A stretch of DNA of 64,000 bases, from positions 1 through 64,000 of the forward strand of contig JAKVBL010000009.1 of the NCBI GenBank assembly GCA_022447365.1, in the 5' to 3' direction. The DNA is from Oleiphilaceae bacterium. GTDB taxonomy: Bacteria; Pseudomonadota; Gammaproteobacteria; Pseudomonadales; Oleiphilaceae. This document shows positions 48,596 through 58,290 of the stretch, piece by piece. The notes below the pieces were generated by a model. It saw only the letters and a program-made list of their open reading frames with translations. It did not search any database and was not told the origin of the DNA. Position numbers and translations under genes: made by a program. Every line of letters begins with the position of its first letter. The first letter of the stretch is position 1.

Positions 48596-49222
48596 ATGTC
48601 TCAAAAAACATCAGAGCGTCGTCGGTATTTTCGGGTTGATGACCATATCGGTTTACGCTTGATGCTTGTCACCGACACTGACGTTGAGCATTTAGACTCA
48701 GGGTCGGTTCAGACGCCCGAACAAAGGCTGGTCAAGGTCAATAGTGCCATTAACCGTCATCTTGCTGGACTTAAGCGCAAAGATGAATCGCTCGCTACTT
48801 TACTTGGCTTGTTAAATCATAAGATAGATTTGATTGCGGCCGACGTTGATACAGGCAAACCTAAGGTTGATGATAAGCATGCACACACTTATATGATGTG
48901 TGAGGCGAATGTCAGTGCTTGTGGTTTGGCATTTCCATATCATACTGATTTCAGCAAAGCGCAAATGTTGAGTTTGCATATCAAACTCTTTCCTTCTGAA
49001 GAAGTTGTACAAGCTTTGGCGATGGTGGTTGGTTGTGAACGTCGCGATGCGTTTTCCGCGGAATTGTCGGACTATGAAAAGCAGCAACTCAAGGATCGAC
49101 CATATTGGGTGCGTGTAAATTTTGAAGAGATTTCGGAGGTTGAGCAAGAGCTGCTTGCGCAACATGTAATTCAAAAGCAGGCCAGCAAGTTGTCGACCCG
49201 TGTGAAGTTAAAAGAAGAATAG
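48596..49222 (+). CDS. PilZ-domain protein, likely cyclic-di-GMP receptor
   Basis: A 208-residue protein with the two PilZ ligand motifs: RRRYFR (residues 8-13, supplying RxxxR) and NVSACG (residues 105-110, NxSxxG). Between them lie about 90 residues, more than in a minimal PilZ domain; this segment looks helical (LVKVNSAINRHLAGLKRK and the following Leu-rich part). It starts 20 bases after pomB and is probably co-transcribed, so a role in tuning the motor by cyclic-di-GMP is plausible but inferred. No membrane span or other domain is visible. Confidence 0.8.
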   Translation: MSQKTSERRRYFRVDDHIGLRLMLVTDTDVEHLDSGSVQTPEQRLVKVNSAINRHLAGLKRKDESLATLLGLLNHKIDLIAADVDTGKPKVDDKHAHTYMMCEANVSACGLAFPYHTDFSKAQMLSLHIKLFPSEEVVQALAMVVGCERRDAFSAELSDYEKQQLKDRPYWVRVNFEEISEVEQELLAQHVIQKQASKLSTRVKLKEE

Positions 49223-49301
49223 TTTTTTAAATTGTGGCTTTGAGTTAGCCAAATTAAAGGCTTATCATCCTTGCTTTTGCAATACTGAGAGAATTCCCTT
49301 C

Positions 49302-49520
49302 ATGGTCCTGTTTTGGCCTATTCAACAACAGCTTGATTGCATTAGTTCAAGCGGACGTATCCTCGGAAAAATCGGATTCGACATTCAAAAAGACGATTAT
49401 ATTTTTGTACCAGAGGATGTGTCACTTTCCTTAACTGGCGAAGAGCAAGCTAAGATCGATGAACGTTTAGCGGGTCTTAGATCAGGTTTATACCTCATTC
49501 CCATGCAAGATGACGATTAA
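49302..49520 (+). CDS. Small conserved-looking hypothetical protein
   Basis: A 72-residue soluble protein without recognised domain. It opens MVLFWPIQQQLDCISSSGRI and ends with an acidic QDDD. The middle (FVPEDVSLSLTGEEQAKIDERLAGLRSGL) looks like a short helix-turn structure. Start codon ATG at 49302 has only a weak ribosome site (GAGAG about ten bases upstream). It lies 79 bases after the PilZ gene and in the same direction. Confidence 0.55.
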   Translation: MVLFWPIQQQLDCISSSGRILGKIGFDIQKDDYIFVPEDVSLSLTGEEQAKIDERLAGLRSGLYLIPMQDDD

Positions 49521-49558
49521 CTTGGTTTCTCATAATCGCTTTTAGTTTGAATTCTCCT

Positions 49559-50035
49559 ATGTCACTAGATTTGTTGTGCCGTTATCACAACGATGCGGTC
49601 TATGCTTGCTTTCTCCCATCCTTTGATCAATCGATACCAACATTCGACATTGGTTCGCAACATTTCATATGCTTTATTGGTGGCGATTTTCGTCCAATTT
49701 CGGATGGAAAATTGGCGCGTTTAGCGTCAGATCTCTTAGCGCAAGGTGCATGTTATTTTGTGTGTTGGGGGAGTGATAGTGAACGCTTCCATGATTTGAT
49801 CGAAGATATGCTACTTGGCGATGTTGCAAGATCGGCCGAAGAGGCCATTGTTATGAACTCTTGGCATGTATATTCTGATTTAAGTGAGGCCTTGTTGTTC
49901 TTTTTATGCCATGCAAGTCCATCTTCAAGTTATACGGAGCAGTCGATTTCCCGCGTAGCGATTACACTCGCTCAAGAAGATAATTCTAAAATCATACAGA
50001 CTTTTCTCTCTCAGCCAGAACTATATGTGGATTGA
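49559..50035 (+). CDS. Hypothetical cytoplasmic protein
   Basis: A 158-residue protein from ATG 49559 that I cannot name. It is acidic, without signal or membrane span, and has a regular alpha/beta look: strands such as HFICFIGGDFRPIS and CYFVCWGSDSERFHDLI alternate with helices. A TTG at 49547 would add four residues. It is 38 bases after the 72-residue gene and converges with the next one. Confidence 0.6.
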   Translation: MSLDLLCRYHNDAVYACFLPSFDQSIPTFDIGSQHFICFIGGDFRPISDGKLARLASDLLAQGACYFVCWGSDSERFHDLIEDMLLGDVARSAEEAIVMNSWHVYSDLSEALLFFLCHASPSSSYTEQSISRVAITLAQEDNSKIIQTFLSQPELYVD

Positions 50036-50050
50036 TTCGTGGTCGTTAAC

Positions 50051-50395
50051 TTATGCTCTGCTGCACTCGCCACTAAAAAACTGATGTGGTTCAGGAGGCA
50101 TACTTGGGTCCATGGTTGAATGCGCAAGTAAATTTAAGTTGGAAAGTCGATTGAATTTCATCGTGTCTTTATTAACAACCAACACAGTGAGACCGTCTAT
50201 AAGTTGGTAATGCTCAAACTGCTCGCTTTCATAGATACGTTGGTTTTCATAAATTTTAAAGGCGTCATCACTACCATCTACTTTACAGATTAGGGCGCTT
50301 TGTTCTTCTGCAGAAGAATGGTTTATCCATAGAAAGGAAGAAATAAAGAGAAAGCCTAGTAAGTATTTTTGCTTGAGTTTGATGAGCATATGCAT
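50051..50395 (-). CDS. Small secreted hypothetical protein
   Basis: A 114-residue protein with a clear Sec signal: a basic N-terminus, a hydrophobic core (YLLGFLFISSFLWI) and a likely cleavage after NHSSA. The mature part is about 85 residues with two cysteines (CKVDGSDDAFKIY and GECSRA), which could form a disulfide in the periplasm. I do not recognise a family. It lies downstream of the NRDE gene with a 46-base gap and may share its transcript. ATG 50389 is an alternative start. Confidence 0.6.
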   Translation of the reverse strand: MHMLIKLKQKYLLGFLFISSFLWINHSSAEEQSALICKVDGSDDAFKIYENQRIYESEQFEHYQLIDGLTVLVVNKDTMKFNRLSNLNLLAHSTMDPSMPPEPHQFFSGECSRA

Positions 50396-50441
50396 AGTGA
50401 TCTCTCTTGGTCTAATCCGGGTTCGTGTTCTTTACTACGCC

Positions 50442-51221
50442 TTAGAGATTTATTTCCACTTCGGTATAGGGCAAGTCTTGGCTGTTCTCTGAGTTGAAAG
50501 TCGTGTCATAACTGCGTTCGATTAACGAAATTTTGTTTTGATGAATGCGCACAAGTGAGCTTGTGCGCGTGCCATACTCTTTACTCCGAATGAAAATACT
50601 CGAAAGCAATTTCTCACTTTGAACCCCCAGTCCAGTATTAGGAAGTTCATTTTCAGGCGCTTGAGTTTGATCCTGCATTAACGCAAATAAGGCATTTTTT
50701 TGATCTGTGTTTGGCTCTGGTGAATCGTCGATGCACTTTTTAAATTCGCCTTTGGCTTTGATTACTTTTGGCCAAGGTGTGTCGAGTAGGTGATTACTCA
50801 GACCATAGATACCAGCATCAAGTATGCGAAAGTTTTGCGTGTCTCGATTACTCGTGTATACAAGTTCAGTACCATCGAAGATCAGGGCATTGAATCCGGT
50901 GTAATCTTCAGAGCTTTGTGCAAGGTGCGTAGCGTATTCTTGAGCGCTGACTTCGCTTAACAAAAACTCGTTTGGGATTAAGCCCCTTGATTTTTCGCCG
51001 CTTGAACTCGGAACTTCTCGAAAGTTAGTAACCGTGCATAATCGTTGATTTGCTGTGATACCCAGCCAAGTTCCTCCTGCGAGTTTATCTTTGCCAGCGC
51101 AAATGCCGTTATCCCATTTAAATGCTTGGTCTGTCGGTCGCTGATAAAACTCATCACGATTACCGAGCAATATGAGTGGCGTTTCACTCTTTGGTTGCCA
51201 TTTAAAAATAATCAAACACAT
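50442..51221 (-). CDS. NRDE/TANGO2-family protein
   Basis: A 259-residue protein of the transport and Golgi organisation 2 (NRDE) family. The N-terminal MCLIIFKW and LLGNRDEFYQRPT contain the defining Asn-Arg-Asp-Glu. Other family blocks are GGTWLGITANQRLCTVTNFRE and GIYGLSNHLLDTPWPKV. The fold resembles N-terminal nucleophile hydrolases with Cys2 as the possible nucleophile. Bacterial function is not established; heme handling has been proposed for eukaryotic relatives. It is divergent from the TauE-like permease. Confidence 0.88.
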   Translation of the reverse strand: MCLIIFKWQPKSETPLILLGNRDEFYQRPTDQAFKWDNGICAGKDKLAGGTWLGITANQRLCTVTNFREVPSSSGEKSRGLIPNEFLLSEVSAQEYATHLAQSSEDYTGFNALIFDGTELVYTSNRDTQNFRILDAGIYGLSNHLLDTPWPKVIKAKGEFKKCIDDSPEPNTDQKNALFALMQDQTQAPENELPNTGLGVQSEKLLSSIFIRSKEYGTRTSSLVRIHQNKISLIERSYDTTFNSENSQDLPYTEVEINL

Positions 51222-51292
51222 TACGTATCACTTGCCTGAATCTTGTTATGATATGGTGCTTATTTACCCACGTTTCGTCTATTTAAACAGAT

Positions 51293-52078
51293 ATGGTTAT
51301 CCTAACGTATTTACTCGCTGGCGCCTTGGCTGGATTTATAGCCGGATTATTCGGTGTGGGTGGCGGTATTATAATGGTACCCGTATTTGTGTTTTGTTTT
51401 GAAACGCAAGGGTTTGATGCTTCCGTATTAACGCATATGGCGATCGCTTCCTCACTAGCGTGTATTGTTTTTACCTCTATCAGTTCAACGCGTAAACATC
51501 ATTTACTTGGCGGTGTTGATTGGCATGTATTGTCGAAAGTCGCCCCGAGTATCGTTTTGGGTGCCATTTTAGGCGTACTGTTAGCACTGCAAATCAATGG
51601 CCAAGATCTTCGTATTTTACTCGGTATATTTGTCATGCTAGTCGCGGTTCGAATGCTTCGCAGGCAGCAGCCCGAGAATGCTTCAGATGGGGTGTCGACG
51701 CGAACAATGTTTCCGATAGGCTTAAGTATCGGTGGTATTTCAGCTTTGTTCGGTATTGGCGGCGGTACTTTAAGTGTTCCGTATTTTCATCGTTTAGGTT
51801 TGCCAATGAAGAGGGTGGTCGGCACGGCTGCTGCTTGTGGATTGCCAATTGCTCTCACGGGGGCTATCGCTAACATCACGTTTACTCTAGACTCCACGCT
51901 CACACCAAAATATAGCTGGGGATATATTTATCTTCCTGCTGTAGTGATGACCTCTTTAGTCTCAGTGGCGTTTGCGAGAAAAGGGGCGCAATTCGCTCAG
52001 ATAATGAATGCAGAACGATTAAAACAATTATTTTCTATTTGCCTTTTTGCGATTGGCATTAAGTTTGTCTTTTTTTAA
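51293..52078 (+). CDS. TauE/SafE-family membrane permease
   Basis: A 261-residue integral membrane protein with about eight hydrophobic segments. Two internal repeats each begin with a glycine-rich family motif: AGLFGVGGGIIMVPV (about residues 16-30) and SALFGIGGGTLSVPYF (about 155-170). The family includes exporters of sulfite, sulfoacetate and related organic anions; the substrate here cannot be told. It precedes lgt by 14 bases, an order seen in pseudomonads. Confidence 0.92.
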   Translation: MVILTYLLAGALAGFIAGLFGVGGGIIMVPVFVFCFETQGFDASVLTHMAIASSLACIVFTSISSTRKHHLLGGVDWHVLSKVAPSIVLGAILGVLLALQINGQDLRILLGIFVMLVAVRMLRRQQPENASDGVSTRTMFPIGLSIGGISALFGIGGGTLSVPYFHRLGLPMKRVVGTAAACGLPIALTGAIANITFTLDSTLTPKYSWGYIYLPAVVMTSLVSVAFARKGAQFAQIMNAERLKQLFSICLFAIGIKFVFF

Positions 52079-52092
52079 GTGAGGAGTAGTCG

Positions 52093-52893
52093 GTGGCTAT
52101 AGCCTATCCACAAATTGATCCTGTTGCGGTCAGCCTTGGACCTTTAGAAGTGCATTGGTATGGCTTGATGTACTTGTTTGGCTTTTTGGCGGCTTACTTG
52201 TTAGGTAAAAAACGCGCGCAAAGAGCTGATGCTCCGCTTCAACCGCAAGATGTTGGGGATATGATTTACTATGCTGCGCTAGGTGTGATTGTTGGTGGTC
52301 GCCTAGGGTATGTGTTCTTTTATAATTTTCCGAAATTTCTCGATGACCCAATTTGGTTGTTTAGAGTTTGGGAAGGTGGAATGTCTTTCCACGGGGGATT
52401 GATAGGGGTTATCACAGCTCTATATTTATTCTCGCGAAAAGTCGGTTGCAAGCCATGGCAGCTAGTAGATTTTGTCGCGCCATTAGTTCCCATTGGCTTA
52501 GGCTTAGGGCGTATTGGTAATTTTATTGGTGCCGAGCTATACGGCCGTGCGTCCGACGTTTCATGGGCGATGGTGTTTCCTACTGATCCAACCCAATTGG
52601 CACGTCATCCTTCGCAGCTGTACCAGAGTTTCCTTGAAGGCTTAGTTTTGTTTTTAATTCTTTGGTGGTATGCATCGAAGCCGCGACCAATGTATGCGGT
52701 TTCGGGCATGTTCTTAGTTTTCTATGGGTTATTTAGATTTATTATTGAGTTTGTGCGCGAACCAGACGCGCATATTGGTTTTATTGCCTGGGGCTGGCTC
52801 ACAATGGGTCAGCTATTGTCGCTACCAATGATTGCATTGGGGATTGGCATGGTTGTTTACGCAAACAAGCGTGGTATGGCGAAGGAGGCATAG
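52093..52893 (+). CDS. lgt: Prolipoprotein diacylglyceryl transferase
   Basis: Transfers diacylglycerol from phosphatidylglycerol to the lipobox Cys of prolipoproteins. The 266-residue membrane protein has about seven spans, the catalytic-region motif [11 protein letters not shown] (near residue 98) and the Lgt signature [21 protein letters not shown] start with GAGGAG eight bases upstream. thyA starts ten bases after the stop. Its substrates in this window include LpoA and the C-terminal partial lipoprotein. Confidence 0.97.
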   Translation: MAIAYPQIDPVAVSLGPLEVHWYGLMYLFGFLAAYLLGKKRAQRADAPLQPQDVGDMIYYAALGVIVGGRLGYVFFYNFPKFLDDPIWLFRVWEGGMSFHGGLIGVITALYLFSRKVGCKPWQLVDFVAPLVPIGLGLGRIGNFIGAELYGRASDVSWAMVFPTDPTQLARHPSQLYQSFLEGLVLFLILWWYASKPRPMYAVSGMFLVFYGLFRFIIEFVREPDAHIGFIAWGWLTMGQLLSLPMIALGIGMVVYANKRGMAKEA

Positions 52894-52903
52894 AGGGTTA
52901 GTT

Positions 52904-53743
52904 ATGCAAGCATATTTAGATTTAATGCAAGATGTTGTTGATAACGGTGTTGATCGCGGAGATAGAACGGGTGTTGGAACTCGCTCCGTGTTTGGTCGCC
53001 AAATGCGATTCGACTTGAGTGAAGGCTTTCCGTTGGTCACGACAAAAAAAGTGCACCTCAAGAGTATTATTTATGAGTTATTGTGGTTTCTGAAAGGAAG
53101 TACGGATAACAATTGGCTGAAAGAACGTGGTGTTTCGATTTGGGATGAATGGGCAACGCAAGACGGTGATCTCGGTCCTATTTATGGCAAGCAATGGCGA
53201 AGTTGGGCTGGTCAAAGCGGTGAAGTTGTTGATCAGGTTGCAGAGCTTATTCAACAAATCAAAACTAAGCCTAACTCGCGACGTTTGATTATTTCTGCCT
53301 GGAACCCAACTGAGTTACCGGACGAGACTATTAGTCCGCAGGAAAACGTAGAGCAGGGTCGTATGGCGTTGGCGCCTTGTCATTGTTTATTCCAGTTTTA
53401 TGTTCAAAACGGGAAGTTGTCTTGTCAGTTGTACCAACGCAGTGCTGACCTATTTTTGGGTGTGCCATTTAACATTGCCAGCTACGCGATATTGACTCAC
53501 ATGATTGCGCAGCAATGTGACTTGGAGGTTGGTGACTTTGTTCATTCATTTGGCGACTGCCATTTGTATAGTAATCATTTGACGGACGAGATTGTGTTCG
53601 AACAACTCAAGCGCGAGCCTCGCGCCCTGCCAACATTGAAGATTAAGCGAAAGCCCGCTTCGATATTTGACTATGAGTATGAGGACTTCGAAATCGAAGG
53701 TTACGATCCTCATGGTTTGATTCGCGCACCGATCGCAATTTGA
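52904..53743 (+). CDS. thyA: Thymidylate synthase
   Basis: Methylates dUMP with methylene-tetrahydrofolate. From ATG 52904 it is 279 residues, slightly longer than the 264-residue E. coli form because of a small insertion after the [10 protein letters not shown] block. The catalytic Cys is in [14 protein letters not shown], and the dUMP-binding [18 protein letters not shown] follows. A longer reading from 52832 overlaps lgt and is rejected. folA follows after 20 bases, which couples dTMP synthesis to dihydrofolate reduction. Confidence 0.97.
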   Translation: MQAYLDLMQDVVDNGVDRGDRTGVGTRSVFGRQMRFDLSEGFPLVTTKKVHLKSIIYELLWFLKGSTDNNWLKERGVSIWDEWATQDGDLGPIYGKQWRSWAGQSGEVVDQVAELIQQIKTKPNSRRLIISAWNPTELPDETISPQENVEQGRMALAPCHCLFQFYVQNGKLSCQLYQRSADLFLGVPFNIASYAILTHMIAQQCDLEVGDFVHSFGDCHLYSNHLTDEIVFEQLKREPRALPTLKIKRKPASIFDYEYEDFEIEGYDPHGLIRAPIAI

Positions 53744-53763
53744 TCTAGGCGGAAGATAGAGTA

Positions 53764-54279
53764 ATGACTATGAAAAAATCGCTGATTGTTGCGTTGTCTC
53801 AGAATCATGTGATCGGTAGAAATAATAAGCTGCCTTGGTATTTGCCGAATGATCTAAAGTACTTCAAAGAAGTGACGATGGGTAAGCCTATCGTCATGGG
53901 ACGCAAGACTTTTGAGTCTATTGGAAAGCCGCTTCCGGGAAGAGTCAACATCGTGGTGACACGCAATACAGATTGGTCTGCTGAGGGTGTGAAGGTCGTG
54001 CATTCCTTAGAGGAAGCCTTTCAATTGGCTGAATCGATTGCAGAGATTGATGGTCAGAATGAGCTTATGATTATTGGCGGTGACCAAATTTATAAAGCGT
54101 CTTTAGATTTGGTTGATAGGATGTATTTGACTGAAGTGCATCGGCATGTGGTAGGGGATGCCTATTTTCCTGAATTTGATCGCTCACAATGGTCGGAGTT
54201 AGGTCGGGAAGATTATAAAGCAGAAGAGCCTAATCCTTATGACTACAGTTTTGTTGTGTATGATCGTAAGCCAGCTTAA
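53764..54279 (+). CDS. folA: Dihydrofolate reductase
   Basis: Reduces the dihydrofolate produced by ThyA. The 171-residue protein has the DHFR signature HVIGRNNKLPWYLPNDLKYF (Asp at the active site) and IVMGRKTFESIGKPLPGR with the NADPH-binding Arg-Lys-Thr. IIGGDQIYK near residue 98 is also typical. It ends the lgt-thyA-folA run; a shared terminator lies between it and ilvD. Confidence 0.97.
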   Translation: MTMKKSLIVALSQNHVIGRNNKLPWYLPNDLKYFKEVTMGKPIVMGRKTFESIGKPLPGRVNIVVTRNTDWSAEGVKVVHSLEEAFQLAESIAEIDGQNELMIIGGDQIYKASLDLVDRMYLTEVHRHVVGDAYFPEFDRSQWSELGREDYKAEEPNPYDYSFVVYDRKPA

Positions 54280-54289
54280 GCCTTAATAA

Positions 54290-54328
54290 TAAAAAGCCCG
54301 AGCATCTCTCAGATACTCGGGCTTTTTG
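54290..54328. terminator. Bidirectional terminator between folA and ilvD
   Basis: AAAAAGCCCGAG pairs with CTCGGGCTTTTT around a 13-base loop. A-run and T-run flank it symmetrically, so it can end transcripts from both convergent genes. Confidence 0.93.
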
Positions 54329-54343
54329 CTCTTTGTTATGCTG

Positions 54344-56188
54344 TTAGTCGAGCATATCTAAGTTACGTACACCGCCTTTGTCCGCACTAGTGGCTAGTAA
54401 AGCATATGCTTTAAGTGCTGGTGTCACTTTACGTGGACGATCTTCTAATGGCTTCCACGCATCTTTTCCTTTTGCGTCCATTGCATCGCGGCGAGCTTGT
54501 AACTCAGCATCGCTAAGTTTCACGTTGATGCTACGTTCAGGAATGTTGATTTCAATGATGTCGCCCTCTTCAATCAGGCCTATAGCACCACCTGCTGCAG
54601 CTTCTGGTGAGCAGTGACCGATAGATAGGCCAGAGGTGCCGCCTGAGAATCGACCGTCGGTTAATAGCGCACATGCTTTACCAAGGCCTTTCGATTTAAG
54701 GTAACTTGTTGGGTAAAGCATCTCTTGCATCCCTGGGCCGCCTTTCGGACCTTCGTAGCGAATAACGACAACGTCGCCTTCACTTACTTCATCGTTCAAA
54801 ATACCTTTTACTGCTGAGTCTTGGCTTTCGAAGATCTTTGCTTTACCCGTGAATACGTGGATTGACTCATCAACGCCTGCCGTCTTCACAACACACCCAT
54901 CAAGAGCGATATTGCCATAAAGAATAGCGAGGCCGCCCTCTAGCGAGAACGCGTTTTCGATAGAACGAATACAACCATCTTTACGGTCACCATCTAGGCT
55001 TGGCCATCTTGTCGCTTGGCTAAACGCGGTCTGTGTTGGAATGCCCGCTGGACCTGCTTTAAAGAACTCTGCCAATTCAGGTGAGTTGTTTTGCATGATA
55101 TCCCACTCGGCTAGCGCTTCTTTCATTGTTGCTGAGTGAACGGTTGGCGTATCTGTATGCAGAATGCCAGCACGATCGAGTTCGCCCAAGATAGCCATGA
55201 TGCCGCCTGCGCGGTGAACATCTTCAATATGATACTTTGGAGAGTTTGGTGCGACTTTACATAGCTGAGGAATCTTGCGACTTAGTTCGTCGATGTTCTT
55301 CATTGAGAAATCCAACTCTGCTTCTTGTGCCGCAGCGAGGAGGTGAAGAATAGTGTTTGTTGATCCGCCCATGGCAACATCAAGTGCTACAGCGTTTTCA
55401 AACGCTTTAGTGTTGGCAATTGATCGAGGCAAGACAGATTCGTCGTCTTGTTCGTAGTAACGGTGCGTAATATCTACGATCAAATCTGCTGCTTTTAAGA
55501 ACAATTTCTCACGGTCGGCATGCGTCGCGAGTGTCGTGCCGTTACCAGGAAGCGAAAGACCAATCGCTTCAGTTAAACAGTTCATTGAATTTGCGGTAAA
55601 CATTCCAGAGCATGAACCACATGTTGGGCATGCGCTGCGCTCATATTCGGCAACTGTTTCATCATCGGCTGTATCATCCGCTGCGATAACCATCGCGTCG
55701 ACAAGATCGAGTTTGTGTTCACTCAATTTTGTCTTACCCGCTTCCATTGGGCCACCTGAAACAAATACAACAGGAATGTTTAAGCGCAAGGCTGCCATGA
55801 GCATTCCGGGTGTGATTTTGTCGCAGTTTGAAATACACACTAATGCGTCTGCGCAGTGCGCGTTTGCCATGTATTCGACAGAGTCGGCGATGATCTCACG
55901 TGAGGGTAAGCTGTAAAGCATGCCATCATGCCCCATAGCAATACCGTCATCGACCGCGATGGTATTGAATTCTTTTGCAACGCCACCCGCTTTTTCAATT
56001 TGGCGTGCGACGAGTTGCCCCATGTCTTTCAAATGAACATGTCCTGGGACAAATTGTGTAAATGAGTTTGCTATCGCGATAATTGGCTTTTCAAAGTCTT
56101 CTGTTGTCATACCAGTTGCGCGCCATAAAGCACGTGCACCTGCCATGTTACGACCATGAGTTGAAGTCTTGGAACGATAAGTTGGCAT
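54344..56188 (-). CDS. ilvD: Dihydroxy-acid dehydratase
   Basis: Dehydrates dihydroxy acids to the 2-oxo acid precursors of valine, isoleucine and leucine. It supplies the 2-oxoisovalerate used by LeuA, also in this window. The 614-residue enzyme has the iron-sulfur cysteines in [12 protein letters not shown] (near residue 122) and [16 protein letters not shown] (near residue 195), and [19 protein letters not shown] near the C-terminus. It is a single gene, divergent from the LON-domain gene. Confidence 0.98.
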   Translation of the reverse strand: MPTYRSKTSTHGRNMAGARALWRATGMTTEDFEKPIIAIANSFTQFVPGHVHLKDMGQLVARQIEKAGGVAKEFNTIAVDDGIAMGHDGMLYSLPSREIIADSVEYMANAHCADALVCISNCDKITPGMLMAALRLNIPVVFVSGGPMEAGKTKLSEHKLDLVDAMVIAADDTADDETVAEYERSACPTCGSCSGMFTANSMNCLTEAIGLSLPGNGTTLATHADREKLFLKAADLIVDITHRYYEQDDESVLPRSIANTKAFENAVALDVAMGGSTNTILHLLAAAQEAELDFSMKNIDELSRKIPQLCKVAPNSPKYHIEDVHRAGGIMAILGELDRAGILHTDTPTVHSATMKEALAEWDIMQNNSPELAEFFKAGPAGIPTQTAFSQATRWPSLDGDRKDGCIRSIENAFSLEGGLAILYGNIALDGCVVKTAGVDESIHVFTGKAKIFESQDSAVKGILNDEVSEGDVVVIRYEGPKGGPGMQEMLYPTSYLKSKGLGKACALLTDGRFSGGTSGLSIGHCSPEAAAGGAIGLIEEGDIIEINIPERSINVKLSDAELQARRDAMDAKGKDAWKPLEDRPRKVTPALKAYALLATSADKGGVRNLDMLD

Positions 56189-56380
56189 GTTTAATTTCTC
56201 GTCTTTAAGTAATGTATCTACACAAAAAAATTTCGAGCAAGCTTACCAGAAAACCTGCAGTGTCCACAGTAGATAGACACTTAGAAAGGCATAAAAGTGA
56301 CTAAGATCTTATTCGCTTGCAGATCTGTGCGGAGATCACCTATTCTGCTCAGAAATATTCGATGAATTTAGGAGTAAAAA

Positions 56381-56968
56381 GTGAAGGTTGTTGTGTTTCC
56401 GCTAGAAGCAATGCTTTGTCCGAGAGGACGTGTGTCAGTGCGCGTGTTTGAAGCCCAATACCTTGATGCCATAAAAGATTGCATGAAAAACGATTTGCCT
56501 CTGGTTTCAGTGGCAATTAATCCTCAAGCAAAAGGGGGAGTCGATCTACCATTTTATCGTCAAGGCTGTTTGGCGAAAGTTGTTGATTTTGACTTGGATG
56601 ACGATGGTGTTTTAGCGGTTGTTTTAGAAGGTGTGGAAAGTGTTTTGTTCACGCAAACTTATCGCACTGATAAGAAACTCTGGTATGCCGATTGTGAGCC
56701 TGTATCTGCATCGACCCATAGCGATGAGCGTTCTCAGCATTTGCCTCAAAACTATGATGATCTGATCGAGATTTTAAAGGCTTTGGTCAAACATCCGAGT
56801 ATTGAAGAGCTAAATTTAACGATCGATTATGAAGATGCAGAGCAGGTAAGTTTACGATTGGTTGAATTGTTGCCATTGCCTCTAGAAGAGAAACAACGTC
56901 TTTATGAGCAGCCTGAATTAGTGAGTCGCCTAGAATCTATCTCTCAAACTGTATTAGAGATGATTTAA
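56381..56968 (+). CDS. Stand-alone LON substrate-binding-domain protein
   Basis: A 195-residue protein resembling only the N-terminal domain of Lon protease. It begins VVVFPLEAMLCPRGRVSVRVFEAQYL, then GCLAKVVDFDLDDDGVLAVVLEG, the beta-rich LON core, and a C-terminal helical bundle (RLVELLPLPLEEKQRLYE). No ATPase or protease domain follows. Similar single-domain proteins occur widely in gammaproteobacteria and have no settled function. GGAG lies about eight bases before the GTG start. Its stop overlaps the stop of the convergent DedA-PAP2 gene. Confidence 0.87.
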   Translation: MKVVVFPLEAMLCPRGRVSVRVFEAQYLDAIKDCMKNDLPLVSVAINPQAKGGVDLPFYRQGCLAKVVDFDLDDDGVLAVVLEGVESVLFTQTYRTDKKLWYADCEPVSASTHSDERSQHLPQNYDDLIEILKALVKHPSIEELNLTIDYEDAEQVSLRLVELLPLPLEEKQRLYEQPELVSRLESISQTVLEMI

Positions 56969-58281
56969 CGCGGAGAATAAAAAACGAGTGCGTTACTCAT
57001 CGACAGAACGACGTAGGTGACAGGAATAATGAGCAACGTTACGTAATACTGCTTGTTGATTTTCGGGTCGAGGTGTTTGTCTTCACGTGGCAGTACCAAG
57101 TGACTTAAGCATAAGATGATGCCAGCTAGCAGCAACCCTGCGATCACGTCACTCGCCCAGTGAACTCCAAGAATGATGCGTGAACAGGCAATGAGACTGA
57201 TGATGATTAGTCCGCAGACCTTCCATACGTTAGATTTCTGACTAGGCATTGCCGTTAATACTAAGCATCCGATGAAGACAGCTGCTCCACTGGTATGCCC
57301 ACTCGGAAATGCACCACTTGAAAGTGCACCGAGCAAATGGTCTGGGCGGATTGTGTTAAATAAGTATTTAAACCCATGGGTGAATCCGGCGACAGTGATA
57401 CCCGTCAGAGCGAAGTAGATAGCATGCTTGTATTGTTTATGGGTCGCGAGAGATGCAACGCATATCAGGAATAACAAGATAAGCAGAGCTTGATCGCCGA
57501 GCAGCGTGATGAAAACAAAGAAGCTGTAAAACAAGGTATCCCTGACAGTTAATGCCTTGGCGAGAACCCATACATCAAAGCCATCTAGCATGCCGCTAAT
57601 GTTTAAGTAAGCAATGCTTGAAAATGCTATGGCACTTAAAGTGAATATTGAGCCAAAGTACACGAACGGTTTTGCTCGCTGTTTGCTCAGTGATAACCAT
57701 AACAGGCTGATCGCAATTATTAGGCATAAAACAAGCACAAGGGCATAGGTAATATCACGATTTTGAGTAGCGAGTTGCGTTATTTCTGCTCCCAAATAAC
57801 CGGGTAATATATAGGCTGGAGCCCATGCGATAGCTGAAAGCAGATTGATAAGAATAAATTTGGTGGGTGACATTTGGAGTACACCCGCAGTGAGTGGGAG
57901 TACTGGACGCAGAGGTCCGACAAACCGACCAATGACTACGCTGTAGGTGCCATATTTCTCAAAAAATCTTTCACCCTCTTGTAAGGCGTTTGGATACTTT
58001 GAAAAAGGCCATGTGAGAGGTAATCGGTCGTGGAAGGCACGGCCAATACAAAAGCTAATAACGTCACCAAGCACAGCGCCGATAAATGCGGCAGCTAATA
58101 CCTCTATGAGCGGGATGCCTGCGAGTCCTGCAACGGCAGCAGTTGAAAACAGCAATGCAACGCCTGGGACAACAATGCCTGCGATGGCAAATGATTCGAC
58201 AAACGCGATGATTGCAATTGCAGGTAATATTAAGCTCGCGTTTGCGGTTAGCCAGTGACTTAACTCTATTAAACTTGGCAT
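56965..58281 (-). CDS. DedA-PAP2 fusion membrane protein
   Basis: A 438-residue protein joining two membrane domains. Residues about 1-200 are DedA-like, with LGDVISFCIGR and EKYGTYSVVIGRFVGPLRPV, as in flippase-related DedA proteins. Residues about 225-410 are a type 2 phosphatidic acid phosphatase with all three motifs: KYLFNTIRP, PSGHTSG and SRIILGVHWASDVIAG. The fusion suggests coupled movement and dephosphorylation of a lipid phosphate such as undecaprenyl pyrophosphate (inference). It follows the GGDEF-like gene by nine bases. Confidence 0.9.
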   Translation of the reverse strand: MPSLIELSHWLTANASLILPAIAIIAFVESFAIAGIVVPGVALLFSTAAVAGLAGIPLIEVLAAAFIGAVLGDVISFCIGRAFHDRLPLTWPFSKYPNALQEGERFFEKYGTYSVVIGRFVGPLRPVLPLTAGVLQMSPTKFILINLLSAIAWAPAYILPGYLGAEITQLATQNRDITYALVLVLCLIIAISLLWLSLSKQRAKPFVYFGSIFTLSAIAFSSIAYLNISGMLDGFDVWVLAKALTVRDTLFYSFFVFITLLGDQALLILLFLICVASLATHKQYKHAIYFALTGITVAGFTHGFKYLFNTIRPDHLLGALSSGAFPSGHTSGAAVFIGCLVLTAMPSQKSNVWKVCGLIIISLIACSRIILGVHWASDVIAGLLLAGIILCLSHLVLPREDKHLDPKINKQYYVTLLIIPVTYVVLSMSNALVFYSPR

Positions 58282-58290
58282 CTTAGGTGG

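Noticed and set aside
52832-52903. 24-residue N-terminal extension of ThyA
   Set aside because: It overlaps the lgt coding end, and the ATG at 52904 gives the conserved thymidylate synthase start.
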